A stretch of DNA of 64,000 nt. Origin: Symsagittifera roscoffensis (Eukaryota; Xenacoelomorpha; Acoela; Convolutidae). How positions within the stretch are numbered: the first letter of the stretch is position 1; each line of letters opens with the position of its first letter. Made by a program: the position numbers and the translations under genes. The stretch lies in assembly GCF_963678635.1 (NCBI RefSeq), contig NW_026971149.1:1-64000 (forward strand). Direction: 5' to 3'. Positions 1 through 9,450 of the stretch are shown piece after piece. The notes under the pieces are model-generated. The model was not told where the DNA came from. It made no database searches and was given only the letters and a program-made list of their open reading frames with translations.

Positions 1-53
1 ATTGCTGACGAATCAAGCCCTTAACACCCATGCACCGCAGGTCACTGACCTAT
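1..53 (+). repeat. Tail of an upstream family C unit (partial)
   Basis: These 53 bases precede the first CTAG core. They contain CACCGCAGGTC, also found just before the next core at about 1674-1684, so this is most likely the last part of a family C unit resembling unit 1. Nothing else can be said about it. Confidence 0.65.
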
Positions 54-92
54 CTAGGTGGTCGTCCGCGCTTCGGCGTCAATGATTTTGGA

Positions 93-115
93 GGCCAGGG
101 GTTGGGGCCCCGGCC
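93..115 (+). other. Head hairpin, unit 1 variant
   Basis: Arms GGCC-A-GGGG (93-101) and CCCCGGCC (108-115) pair over 8 bp with one bulged A at 97, around the loop TTGGGG. It occupies the same place after the CTAG core as the differently spelled hairpins of the other families. Confidence 0.75.
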
Positions 116-162
116 GGTCATTGGTAAAACCTCTACCGTAATGGAACCTGGAAAAAACAGAC

Positions 163-211
163 GATCTCGAAAACTGGAGGTCAGAATTCCCTAATTTTTT
201 GCATGCAGCCC
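163..211 (+). promoter_or_regulatory. Conserved block after head hairpin (unit 1 copy)
   Basis: This segment runs from GATCTCGAAAAC to GCATGCAGCCC. A related segment follows the head hairpin in every family, with GTTCTC-like and GCATGC-like ends about 40 bp apart, which makes it the second most constant element of a unit after the core and hairpin. The role is unknown; promoter, origin or protein-binding site are guesses. Confidence 0.5.
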
Positions 212-1336
212 CGTATTGAAATTCTAAGGATACACTTTTGCCCCGTTTTGCCAAAATTTTGTTATGTGTTGACTTATAGAGGGAAATGGGGGGCAAAAAT
301 GGTAAAAAACACGTTTTTTGATAAAAATCACCTAATAACTCTGTTTTGGTTCCAAAAATGGGGTATATTGACAGGGAATGGATGAAAGTAGACTGTTTGG
401 GGAGCCTAAATATAAAGGTTTGAGAAAAATTTTTTCTGTCAAAAATTTGAGTTTTTTCAAAAATTGCAACAAAAATGATGGTTTTTTTGTAACTAAAAAA
501 GTGTTTTTTCCACTTTTCTCAAAATAGGTGAATTTTTGGCTTCAACCCAAAAACCCATTCTGAACAGGTTCATAAAGTGTGTTTTAGTGAAACAAATTGA
601 TTGGAACACTTTATTTTGACTTTTTGAAAAAAATTGATTTTTCACGTTTCTGTCTCAACATTGTATATCAAAAAAACAAAAATTTTAAAAAGTGAGAAAA
701 AATGATTTTTGATGGCTTATTTGAGCTTGTCATAGACATTTTAGTAGGTATTGGGTATTTAAACGTCAAAATTGGCTAAAAATTGTGGTTTTTACAATTT
801 TTTTTTCTCGGCTATTTTACTACTATTTTACTACAAATAAAATTGGCCAAATTTCGAAGAAAAAAGTCTTAATTTCGGAAGTGGCCAACAAAAATGTTCT
901 AGTTTTCTGCATGCGACCTAACAAGGACACTACATATATACCCCATTTTGATCAATTTTCGATCCTATAGGTTTGAAGACGACTTTACCCGATTTATCTA
1001 CCTTTTTGAGTTAATCGAAAAGTTGTTTTTTTTGCCTTTTCTCTAAATACGGAAATTTTACGGCTTTGGTCATGAAAACAATTCTGAACAGGTTCATATA
1101 TTGTAGCCTAGTGATTTAAGTTAATTGGAGCTACTTTTTATGACTTTTGAAAAGAGAGGTTTTTTCACGTTTCTGACTCAACTATTTTTATCAAATAAAA
1201 AAAATCTTTTTTTTTCTATTGCTTCTAATCAATTTGAGACAAACTTAACCTTTTGGGACAAATTCGAAGTCCAATTCAGCTATAAGTCACAATTAAAAGT
1301 CCACGTACTTGACAATGGGCTCGAAAAAGAATATTA

Positions 1337-1374
1337 GGACTGTTTCCGAAAACTTGTTTTCGTTGGAACAGTCC
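1337..1374 (+). other. Family C tail hairpin, ACTGTT type (unit 1)
   Basis: The outer arms GGACTGTT and AACAGTCC (8 bp) enclose an inner stem CGAAAAC/GTTTTCG (7 bp) with a 2-base loop. The same structure recurs at 2949-2986, 9103-9140 and 56600-56637 inside otherwise less similar sequence. Confidence 0.75.
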
Positions 1375-1566
1375 TCTTCATGAGTCACTGAAAAATATAA
1401 ATTACTCTGGTTTAATGTTCTCTAGAGACTGATCAGGTATAGATTCAGTCATTGAAAGTATGAGAAATCTTTTTTGACCTTTTCTAATCACATACAGAAC
1501 GTTTTGTGACGTTGCTTTTGTGACACCTTACAAAGTTCATCAGATACCGTTTCAAATGACTCTCGA

Positions 1567-1602
1567 GCAAAAAAAGAGCACCCATCGGGTGCTCTTTTTA
1601 TG
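1567..1602 (+). terminator. Terminator-shaped hairpin (unit 1)
   Basis: Arms GAGCACCC (1576-1583) and GGGTGCTC (1587-1594) have loop ATC, and the stem is extended by a 5' A run pairing with a 3' T run. The shape is that of a bidirectional intrinsic terminator. Because the surroundings are not bacterial-looking, termination is only one possible role. Copies in units 2, 5 and 25 keep the arms but change the loop (GGA, GAA, GCA). Confidence 0.6.
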
Positions 1603-1731
1603 CGAGTGCCACATGCCTTAAAGTCAATGGCCCCCAGGCCAAAGCTGGCAAACCAAGCCCACAACAATTTGGCACCGCAGGTCAACCACCAGTGCTAGGT
1701 GGTCGTCCGCGTGGGCTTCTCTGTTCATTTA

Positions 1732-1754
1732 GGCCGAGGGTAGGGTCCCTGGCC
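1732..1754 (+). other. Head hairpin, unit 2 variant
   Basis: Arms GGCC-G-AGGG and CCCTGGCC pair over 8 bp with a bulged G at 1736, around loop TAGGGT. Compared with unit 1, G/C pairs next to the loop are replaced by A/T with the partner base changed to match. Confidence 0.75.
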
Positions 1755-2948
1755 GTTTCGTAAATCTTTACGTTAACCTATTGTTAAAAAGCTCAGAATT
1801 ATACGAGATCTAGAAAATGGCAGGTACGAATTGGCTAACTTTTGGCATGCAACCCCCTATTGGTACAAAACTGACAAAAATGGGGGCTGTTGGGAAAAAA
1901 AAGTGGTCCTTCGGGGTGTGTCAGACGCTTTTGGGTGTGAAAAATTTGAAAAATCACGTTTTTCCTTGAAAATGAATCAATAACTCAATTTTGGTTGAGA
2001 AAAAGGGGTTTATTGATGGGGAATGGATTAAAGTAGACTGTTTGGGGAGCTTAAATATGTAGGGTTTGGAATTTTGATTTTTGTCAAAAATTTGATTTTT
2101 TTTGAAAAAATGCAACAAAAATTTTGGTCATTTTTTTGAAAAATCAATGTTCCCGGCAGAAATCGACCCTAGTTATGAAGGCAAAAAATGCGTGCCATGC
2201 CTACATTAGTCAATGGCCGTTGTCTGCAGAGTGAATGTCTTTTTGAAAAATTTCAATTTTTCCCGCCAAAAATAAAAAATTTCAATTTCCTCCCCCCACG
2301 GACAATTAGAGGTCAATTTTCGTCTCACTCAGGACATTATTTGATTTGCTGTGGCCAGCTGCCTTTATCATGTGATAACAGTTTTTTTGACAGATGTCTG
2401 TAAATTTGACTTTTTTGACTAAAAAGGACCAAAAATTGCCCAAAACCGCCCTATTTCGTAATGGCGGGATAAATTAAAAAGAAAAATTGTTCGTTTTAGC
2501 ACGCGACAGGTACACTCGAGGATGCTTAAAACAATACAAAAAACCCGAAGTCTCTATATTTGTTAGATAAAAAGTTATGGATTTCGTAGGTGTGGTCAAA
2601 AAGGGCGTTTGCCGAAAAACAACCTTTCCAGTGAGTTTTTGAATGTTGTTATTAAGTTAAAATGTGCTTGAATCGTAAAAACTAGTCGAAATGGACTATT
2701 TAAAGTCCATTATACCTCAATTTGTTCTTATTTTATGACAAAACAAAAAACCGAGTGTTTTGGAAAAAAAGTTTCAATTTTTTTAATTTTTTGAAAATTT
2801 TAATACTTTTTTTAATGTTTTTTTTCTCTTGCTTTTGATTTTTTTGAAGCAAACCCAATCTTTTTAGGACATAATATAGGTTCCGTTAGTCTACTAATCC
2901 TAAATGGAAGTCAATAGACCCAACAATTAGATCAAAACTAAGTCACAA

Positions 2949-2986
2949 GGACTGTTTCCGAAAACTTGTTTTCGTTGAGACAGTCC
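2949..2986 (+). other. Family C tail hairpin, ACTGTT type (unit 2)
   Basis: Same fold as 1337-1374. The 3' arm reads GACAGTCC instead of AACAGTCC, so one T-A pair becomes a T/U-G wobble and the stem is kept if transcribed from the + strand. Confidence 0.7.
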
Positions 2987-3173
2987 TCTTCAAGAATCAT
3001 TGAAAAAACTAAAACCTCTTCATTTAGGCTAATTTAGAGATAGATCATGTCAAACTTGTTTTATAGAAGCTGTTGAAAACCATTTGTGACTATGAGCACA
3101 AAGATGCAGAAAGTTTTATGTGTAACTGCTTCCAATACTTACAGTTCCAAATCGTTTCACAAGACTTTCGAGC

Positions 3174-3206
3174 AAAAAAGAGCACCCGGAGGGTGCTCCT
3201 TTTTGC
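3174..3206 (+). terminator. Terminator-shaped hairpin (unit 2)
   Basis: GAGCACCC (3180-3187), loop GGA, GGGTGCTC (3191-3198), flanked by AAAAAA on the left and TTTTT on the right, which can also pair. Confidence 0.6.
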
Positions 3207-3443
3207 GAGTGCGTTTAGCGTTCCCCTGCTCCAGACCCCCCTCCCACGGAACCCACTCGTCAAGAGTCACTGATTTAGCGGGGCCACAAAAACCCCTAGA
3301 TGGACGCGCGTCGGGCGCAAAAAGCGATTAGGAAGGGGTAGGGGCCCCTTCCGGGCAAAAAATTTTTTTCAATATATACCCTGTCCTTTTCGGAAAATAA
3401 ATCGAGTTCTCAAAAACGTCAGGTTCAATCTTTCCAGTTTTTT

Positions 3444-3965
3444 GCATGTGGCCCTGAATTGACGAGATAAGGACAATTTGTTAGTGCCATTTTTCCATGG
3501 TTTTGTTTTTAAGACCATTTTTCCCACTTTTTCCACTTTTTCGCGTTAACCAAAAACGTGTTTTTTCGACTTTTCTCAAAATGGGTAAATTTTACGTCTT
3601 TGGCCATGAATACCTTTCTAAACAGGTTCATAAAGTGTGGCTCAGTGAAATGTATCGATTGGAACAACTTTTTTTGACTTTCTGAAAAAAAATGATTTTT
3701 CACGTTTCTGACTCAACATTTTTTATCAAAAAAATAAATTTGTTCCAAAGTGAGAAAAAGTGAGTTTCGATGGCTTATTTGAGCTTGCCATAGTCGATTT
3801 AGTAGGTATTGAGTTTTAAATTATCAAAATTGGTTAAAAATTGTGGTTTTTACGAATTTTTTTCCTATTGTCAGTTACTACTATACTACTACAAATACTA
3901 ATAGGCAAATTCCTAAAAAAAAGTTTCGTCCTCAGTAAAGACTCGTTTAATCTTCACAATTTTTT
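3444..3965 (+). repeat. Subrepeat 1 of unit 3 (522 bp)
   Basis: Begins at GCATGTGGCCCTGAATTGAC. It carries the standard subrepeat order: a pyrimidine-rich stretch with phased T runs, TCATGAA-like and AACAGGTTCATAAAG segments, CTGACTCAACATTTTTT, a GATGGCTTATTTGAGCTTG-like segment, and a TACTACTA-rich end. Confidence 0.75.
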
Positions 3966-4485
3966 GCATGCGGTCAAGAATTGACGAGATAATGGCAGTT
4001 TGTTAATGCCACTTTTCCTTGGTTTTTTTTTAAGACCATTTTTCCCACTTTTTCCACTTTTTAGCGTTAACGAAAAAGGTGTTTTTTCGACTTTTCTCAA
4101 AATGGATAAATTTTTTGTCTTTGGTCATGAAAACCATTCTAAACAGGTTCATAAAGTTCGGCTCAGTGAATTGTATCAATTGGACCAACTTTTTTTGACT
4201 TTTTGAAAAAAAATGATTTTTCACGTTTCTGACTCAACATTTTTTATCAAAAAAATAAAATTGTTCCAAAGTGAGAAAAAGTGAGTTTCGATGGCTTTTT
4301 TGAGCTTGACATAGTCGATTTAGTAGGTATTGAGTTTTAAATTATCAAAATTGGTTAAAAATTTTGGTTTTTACAAGTTTTTTTCTGTGGCCACTTACTA
4401 CTATATTACTACAAATACTAATAGCCAAATTCCGAAAAAAAAGTCTCTTTCTCATAGTTGGCTCGCAAAAATGTTCTATAATTTT
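3966..4485 (+). repeat. Subrepeat 2 of unit 3 (520 bp)
   Basis: Begins at GCATGCGGTCAAGAATTGAC and is very close to the preceding subrepeat, with the same internal landmarks at the same offsets. Recent tandem duplication within the unit is likely. Confidence 0.75.
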
Positions 4486-5002
4486 GCATGCGACCCTAAA
4501 TTGACACTGCAATTATACCTTACTGAGGTCACATTTTGATCCTAAAGGTTTGAAGAGTACTTTATCTGGTTTTTCCATTTTTTTGATATAACCAAAACGG
4601 TGTTATTTCGCCTTTTCTCTAAATATGAGAATTTACGGCTATGGTTATGAAAACCATTCTGAAGAGGTTCATAAAGTGTGGCTAAGTAAAATAAATTGGT
4701 TGGAACAACTTTTTTTGACTTTTTGGAAAAAACTGATTTTAAGCGTTTCTGACTCAACATTTTTTATCAAAAATGAATAAAAAAGTTCAAAAGTGAGAAA
4801 AAGTGAGTTTTGATGGCATATTTGAAATCCCCATTCACAATTTATTGAGTATAGAGTAGTAAATTGTCAAAATTGGATAAAAATTGTAGGTTTGACTTTT
4901 TTCTGAATGGATTTTATGTTAAAGGCTCCTACACATACTGAATATTTTTATTTTTAATTAAGTAATTTCAGGAACCCATGCGTGAGATTGTTCTTATTTT
5001 TT
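4486..5002 (+). repeat. Subrepeat 3 of unit 3 (517 bp)
   Basis: Begins at GCATGCGACCCTAAATTGAC. It has the same landmarks but is more diverged, and is followed by a fourth GCATGC (5003) that leads into the non-subrepeat tail. Confidence 0.7.
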
Positions 5003-5120
5003 GCATGCGGCCCTGAACTGTTCTTTGAAACATTTTTTTTTCAAATACAGATTGTTGAACCGCAAGAGTGACCCTAATTGACGGGTAAATATTTGTTGCT
5101 CTTTTGCTTTAATCCTTATG

Positions 5121-5163
5121 GGATGCTCCCTGGGACCCATGTGGTCCCATGTGGGGAGCATCC
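5121..5163 (+). other. Family E tail hairpin, GGGACC type (unit 3)
   Basis: Outer arms GGATGCTCCC and GGGAGCATCC (10 bp) enclose an inner GGGACC/GGTCCC stem (6 bp) with loop CATGT. The unit 14 copy at 30831-30873 has the same stems with loop CCTGT. Confidence 0.8.
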
Positions 5164-5642
5164 GTAACAACCAAAGACAAAAAAAATAGATTCTAGCTGT
5201 TCATTTTTCTTACACTACTTTGGGCAGAGCTGTTGTGTTGACACTCTCCTTTTGTTGGCACTCTTCAAAATATTTGATTGTAGAAAAAATGTCTTGGAAG
5301 ATTATAAGTTAAACAACGTCATGACCAGAGCCAGATCAAAAATGTGGCCAGCAAACACAGAAAAAATGGGGTAAATTTTCGCTTTATTGGGGTTTTTGCG
5401 AGAGGGGGTTTCAGATATAAAAGGCACGTTACCCATATTGGATATGTAGCTCAGTGAAAACCTGCTTCATCAGTTTTTAAAGAAATTTGGTTGTCTTAAA
5501 TCGCTTTCCGTTACTACTCAACGGAAAAAAAAGTGATTGAAGCCCGATTGATCACGTGGAATGGTCAATAGTTTCGGTCGGGTGGGTGGGGATGGTTAAG
5601 CACCCCTAGGTGGCCGCGTTCCAGCATTTCAAAAATTTTTTA

Positions 5643-5662
5643 GGTGGGGTAGGGCCCCCACC
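5643..5662 (+). other. Head hairpin, family B variant
   Basis: Arms GGTGGGG and CCCCACC (7 bp) surround TAGGGC. The T-A pair at arm position 3 is a matched replacement relative to the A-T pairs of family A arms. Confidence 0.8.
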
Positions 5663-5839
5663 GGTACAAGTAATCTCCCTAAATTGGTCTTTAGAGAATT
5701 TTGACAAAAAAGTTGATTCTCGAAATTGTCAGGTTAGATTGGTCTAATTTTTTGCATGCGGCCCTAAAATGTCAAACGAATAGGGGTTTCCTTTTGTGAT
5801 TTTTTGACCCAACAATTTTTAACAGGTGTTTGGGCTAAT

Positions 5840-5856
5840 TTGGGCTTTTTGCCCAA
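5840..5856 (+). other. TTGGGC hairpin in family B body
   Basis: TTGGGC, loop TTTTT, GCCCAA. It is present at the same offset in all five family B units, about 90 bp after the GCATGC motif. Confidence 0.6.
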
Positions 5857-6700
5857 TTTGGGAAAAGTTTTTATTCTGCTTAATTCTCAAAAATAAGTAA
5901 AAATTTTGATATACTTATGAAAGAACGTCTAAATTGATCTCAGCAGTCCTATCTAACGCACTAATCATCATGGTAGTGGAGGTTTTTGAATCGGAGGAAA
6001 TTGATTTTTTTGACTTTTTCTTACCCATTTTTGAATACTTTTTCAAAATAAAAGGCTTTAACGAAAAAACTTGAAAATAATTTGCATAATTAATTTATTT
6101 GAGCTTAAAGGGCATTGCTCTGGCTTTATTAGCTAAAATGAAAAGTTTCAGCTAAAAATTGGCACTTTTTCAAAACAATCATTTTTTTCAAAAAATTTTT
6201 AAGTTTTTGATTTCTTTTCAATTTCTTGTTCAGAAATAAAGTTAGAAAACGATTTTTGAGTCAGAGTAAATTTTTTGTTTCTAACCTAATGTACCTTATG
6301 TGGGAGTACTGTTTGTACTAATTTTAGGCCCTCATTCTTGTTTTTTGCCAAGATATTGCTTTCGAAATTCTGTCAAAAAAGTCGAAAAAACATGTTTTTT
6401 TGACCTTTCTCAAATTTTTATAATAAATGATCCTTTTGTTGTTAGCCGCCAGATAAGATCTCTCAAAACCTCGAAGACTCCAATAAACAGACTGATGAGA
6501 TTTTTTTAAAAATTTTTCAAAATTTGAATTTTTTGATTTTTTTTGAACTTTTCAGCTGAAAAATTATTCTAAGTATCGCCATTTGAAGAAGAAAAAAGGT
6601 TAAAGTTCAAAATTTTCTTTCTTTTCTGGAGTTTTTTTTTCTTCCAGGCGTGTTATCACGCTGAAAATGGCTCATTGAGACTATCTGTATAGCTTGTTTA

Positions 6701-6752
6701 GGTTCCAGTTTCTCAAGTTGGCTCAAAGGTGCCTTAAGTGGAGGCGACAAGG
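6701..6752 (+). other. 52-bp constant segment of family B
   Basis: From GGTTCCAGTTTCTC to GGCGACAAGG. Copies at 10545-10596, 32408-32459, 37097-37148 and 49213-49264 show only one substitution that I can see (unit 17), while the surrounding AT-rich body varies by many substitutions and indels. It is less AT-rich than its surroundings. Function unknown; a small RNA or protein-binding site is conceivable. Confidence 0.55.
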
Positions 6753-7332
6753 AAAAATAGCCAAAATGAAAACTTCATAAAATCTACAATTTTCAACATT
6801 TTTTGGTAATTTAAAATGCTATACCCACTAAATTGGGTACGGTGAATTGTAATATGCAATTAACTTTTACTTTTTTTCAATTTTGAAAATTACAATTTTT
6901 TGATTTTTTAAAAAAAACATAATTTTTAAATTTTTCTCTTTTTTAAAACATTTTACATCATATTGATGTTTTTTCTGCCAAAGTGTTATAAACGGCTAGA
7001 ACAGGAGTCTTCCTTACTTAGGAACAGTGGGTGGTGCGAGGAAAACTTAAAAAAAAACTGATTCATTTCTCCCGATTTACAAAAGAAAAAAAGGAAAAAA
7101 ACTGTTTTTAAATTCATTTGAAAACTTCCAATTTTTCTCATCATTATCCCTTACTAGTTTCAACAACCGCATTTGTAATCGCCTAAAATCAGTTGTTCTT
7201 GGAAGCATTGATGGATAAAATAAATTTTTTAAAAATTAATACAGCTTCTCATGAGGAAGTGAAAACAAGCATTAGAGAAAAAAAAATTTGTGAAAAATTA
7301 AGAACAACTATCCGTTAACCTGGATCGAGGTA

Positions 7333-7374
7333 GGATGCTCACTCGGTCCCTCTGGGACCTGTAGAGGGAGCAGC
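7333..7374 (+). other. Family B tail hairpin (unit 4)
   Basis: Inner stem GGTCCC-TCT-GGGACC (7345-7359) with outer TGCTC/GAGCA pairing (7336-7340 with 7368-7372). The inner arms are in the reverse order relative to the GGGACC...GGTCCC hairpins of families A, D and E, yet the outer GGATGCTC and GGGAGCA words are shared. Other copies: 11173-11214, 33046-33087, 37732-37773, 49840-49881. Confidence 0.75.
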
Positions 7375-7857
7375 TGTAACCGTAAATTCTACGCTTAAAA
7401 TCTGAAATCAGCCTGATCTGAATTATGATTTGAGCGGAGATCAAATAAGTTTTTGATGTTGCGTTCTTATTTTGAACAATTTTTTTCTTTCCATTTTCTA
7501 CATTTTCTATTTTACTTTTGCCAACATCAGTCTCATTGCAAGCCCGGTATTGGCAAAAATTTGATTGTTTTACACTTTGAAATCTTTGCGTTTTTTGGTG
7601 GTAGTTTAAAATAAAGTTTAGCAGAACTTTTTAAATAATTTTTTTTTCACCTGGCAAAATTAATTGAGCATTGGCATTTGAGCCCGAAGGGCGCATTGCT
7701 AATGGGAATGCGTACAAGTCCACGTATTTGCTTGAGCACATGACGTCGATGCAAGACCGGCTCTTTTTTGGTTTGACAAAACACGAAAAACAAACATCCA
7801 CCACTAGTACCTGATTGTGCTAGGTGGCCGCCGCGTCCGGCTATGGCGTTCAGTAGA

Positions 7858-7878
7858 GACAGGGGAAGGGGCCCCGTC
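7858..7878 (+). other. Head hairpin, unit 5 variant
   Basis: Arms GAC-A-GGGG and CCCCGTC pair over 7 bp with a bulged A at 7861, around AAGGGG. The outermost three pairs differ in sequence from every other family but are still complementary. Confidence 0.7.
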
Positions 7879-9102
7879 GGTTCGAAAGAACATTTACCTA
7901 TATTACCTTTCGTGCAGAATAAGTCGTGTTCTCGAAAACTGGAGGTCAGAATTCCCTAATTTTTTGCATGCAGCCCCGTATTGAAATTCTAAGGATACAC
8001 TTTTGCCCCGTTTTGCCAAAATTTTGTTATGTGTTGACTTATAGAGGGAAATGGGGGGCAAAAATGGTAAAAAACACGTTTTTCGATAAAAATCACCTAT
8101 TAACTCTGTTTTGGTTCAAAAAATGGGGTATATTGACAAGGAATGGATGAAAGTAGACTGTTTGGGGAGCCCAAATATAAAAGTTTGAGAAAAAATTTTC
8201 CTCTCAAAATTTTGAGTTTTTTCAAAAACTGCAACAAAAATGATGGTTTTTTTGTAACTAAAAAGGTGTTTTTTCCACTTTTCTCAAAATGTGTAAAGTT
8301 TCAGCTTTAAACATGAAAACCATTCTGAACAAGCTGAAAAAGTGTGTTTTAGTGAAACAAATTGATTGGAACAACTTTTTTTGACTTTTTGAAAAAAAAC
8401 TGATTTTTCACGTTTCTGACTCAACATTTTATATCCAAAAAACAAAAATTTTAAAAAGTGAGAAAAAATGAGTTTTGATGGCATATTTGAGCTTGCCATA
8501 GTCATTTTAGTAGGTATAGAGTATTTAAATGTCAAAATTGGATAAAAATTTTGGTTTTTACAACTTTTTTTCTCTGGTAACTTACTACTACTTTACTACA
8601 AAAAAAAATGGCCAAAGTCCGAAAAAAAGTCTTGTTTTCTGAAGTGGCCACCCCAATTGTTTCACCTTTTTGCATGTGACCTTACAAGGGACACTACATA
8701 TATACCTCAATTAGATCATTTTTCGGTCCTATAGGTTTGAAGACGACTTTATCCGATTTATCTACCTTTTTCAGTTAACCAAAAAGGTGTTTTTTTGCCT
8801 TTTCTCTAAATATGGAAATTTTACGGCTTTGTTGATGAAAACCAATCTGAACTGGTTCATATATTGTAGTTTGGTAATTTAATGCAAATTGAACTACTTT
8901 TTATGACTTTTTGAAAAAAGGGGTTTTTCACGTTTCTAACTCAAGTATTTTTATCAAATAAAAAAAAAAGTTTTTTTTTTCTATTGCTTCTAATCAATTT
9001 GAGACAAACTTAACTTTTTTGGGACAAATTCCAAGTCTAATTCAGGTATTAGTCACAACTGAAAGTCCACGTACTTGAAAATGAGCTCCAAGAAAAATAT
9101 TA

Positions 9103-9140
9103 GGACTGTTTCCGAAAACTTGTTTTCGTTGGAACGGTCC
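9103..9140 (+). other. Family C tail hairpin, ACTGTT type (unit 5)
   Basis: The 3' arm reads AACGGTCC, so one T-A pair becomes a T/U-G wobble. The rest of the fold equals 1337-1374. Confidence 0.7.
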
Positions 9141-9333
9141 TCTTCATGAATCACTGAAAAACATAAGTTACTTTGGTTTACAGTTCTCTAGAGACTGATC
9201 AGGTGTAGATTCAGTCATTGAAAGTATGAGAAAATTTTTTTTGACCTTTTCTAATTACATACAGAACGTTTTGTGTTGTTGCTTTTGTGACACCTTACAA
9301 AGTTCATCAGATACCGTTTCAGAAAACGTTCGA

Positions 9334-9367
9334 GCAAAAAAGAGCACCCGAAGGGTGCTCCTTTTGC
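9334..9367 (+). terminator. Terminator-shaped hairpin (unit 5)
   Basis: GAGCACCC (9342-9349), loop GAA, GGGTGCTC (9353-9360), then CTTTT. The left A run can pair with the right T run. Confidence 0.6.
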
Positions 9368-9450
9368 GAGTGCGTTAAGCGTTCCCCTGCTCCGCCCCCC
9401 GCGGAACCTTCTCCTCAAAAGTCAAGAATACAGCGGGGCCACAGTGACAA

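Larger units (their letters stand above)
54..1694 (+). repeat. Repeat unit 1, family C (1641 bp)
   Basis: The unit starts at the CTAGGTGGTCG core. Its head hairpin is at 93-115 and the conserved GATCTC-to-GCATGC block at about 163-211. A second GCATGC motif at 909 begins a body segment 708 bp after the first. Two GC-rich hairpins close the unit: 1337-1374 and 1567-1602. The first 400 bp closely match unit 5, but the tail (CACCGCAGGTC) differs from unit 5 and matches the partial tail at the window start. Short frames at 203-385 and 1125-1337 have no recognisable domain, and I regard them as chance openings in AT-rich repeat DNA. Confidence 0.85.
1695..3295 (+). repeat. Repeat unit 2, family C (1601 bp), divergent body
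   Basis: The unit has the core at 1695, the head hairpin at 1732-1754, the conserved block at about 1807-1856 (GCATGC at 1845), the ACTGTT hairpin at 2949-2986 and the terminator-shaped hairpin at about 3174-3206. The first part of the body (about 1860-2880) is much less like unit 1 than the tail is. It contains a stretch with normal-looking base composition at 2188-2403 that opens a 71-codon frame; no motif is recognisable there. Confidence 0.8.
3296..5605 (+). repeat. Repeat unit 3, family E (2310 bp)
   Basis: Core variant CTAGATGGACG at 3296, head hairpin at 3331-3352, and GCATG-type motifs at 3444, 3966, 4486 and 5003, giving subrepeats of 522, 520 and 517 bp. The last part, including the GGGACC hairpin at 5121-5163 and the G-rich stretch at about 5576-5593, matches the end of unit 14 (from about 30715), whereas the early subrepeats differ from those of unit 14. 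The core lies after CCACAAAAACCC. Confidence 0.85.
5606..7819 (+). repeat. Repeat unit 4, family B (2214 bp)
   Basis: Core CTAGGTGGCCGCG at 5606, head hairpin at 5643-5662, conserved block about 5715-5765 with GCATGC at 5754. The body does not show the 520-bp subrepeats of families A, D and E. Landmarks are a TTGGGC/GCCCAA hairpin with T5 loop (5840-5856), AGTAC/GTACT (6305-6319), the 52-bp constant segment at 6701-6752, the tail hairpin at 7333-7374 and a GCCC-GAA-GGGC hairpin at about 7682-7692. The latter is shorter than in sister units because GCGCCC has become GAGCCC. Ends with CCTGATTGTG. Confidence 0.85.
7820..9450 (+). repeat. Repeat unit 5, family C (1631 bp), mosaic
   Basis: Core at 7820, head hairpin at 7858-7878, GCATGC at 7968. 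The stretch from about 7935 to 9300 follows unit 1 closely, but after the terminator-shaped hairpin (9334-9367) the tail (GCGTTCCCCTGCTCC, AGCGGGGCCACA) follows unit 2, so the unit combines two parents. The ACTGTT hairpin is at 9103-9140. Confidence 0.8.

Noticed and set aside
1567-1602. Bacterial intrinsic terminator as proof of a bacterial source
   Set aside because: The shape fits, but there is no upstream gene, the A run and T run are symmetric parts of a longer inverted repeat, and the rest of the window is not bacterial in character.
6490-6560. CTGATGAG followed later by GCTGAAAAA, resembling hammerhead ribozyme core words
   Set aside because: Stem II would be a long A/T stretch, the CGAAAC-type partner and a proper stem III with cleavage site are missing, and CTGATGA is expected by chance in this composition.
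6701-6752. tRNA gene or RNA polymerase III box pair in the constant B segment
   Set aside because: GGTTCC and TGGCTC resemble box fragments, but no cloverleaf can be drawn and box order and spacing are wrong.
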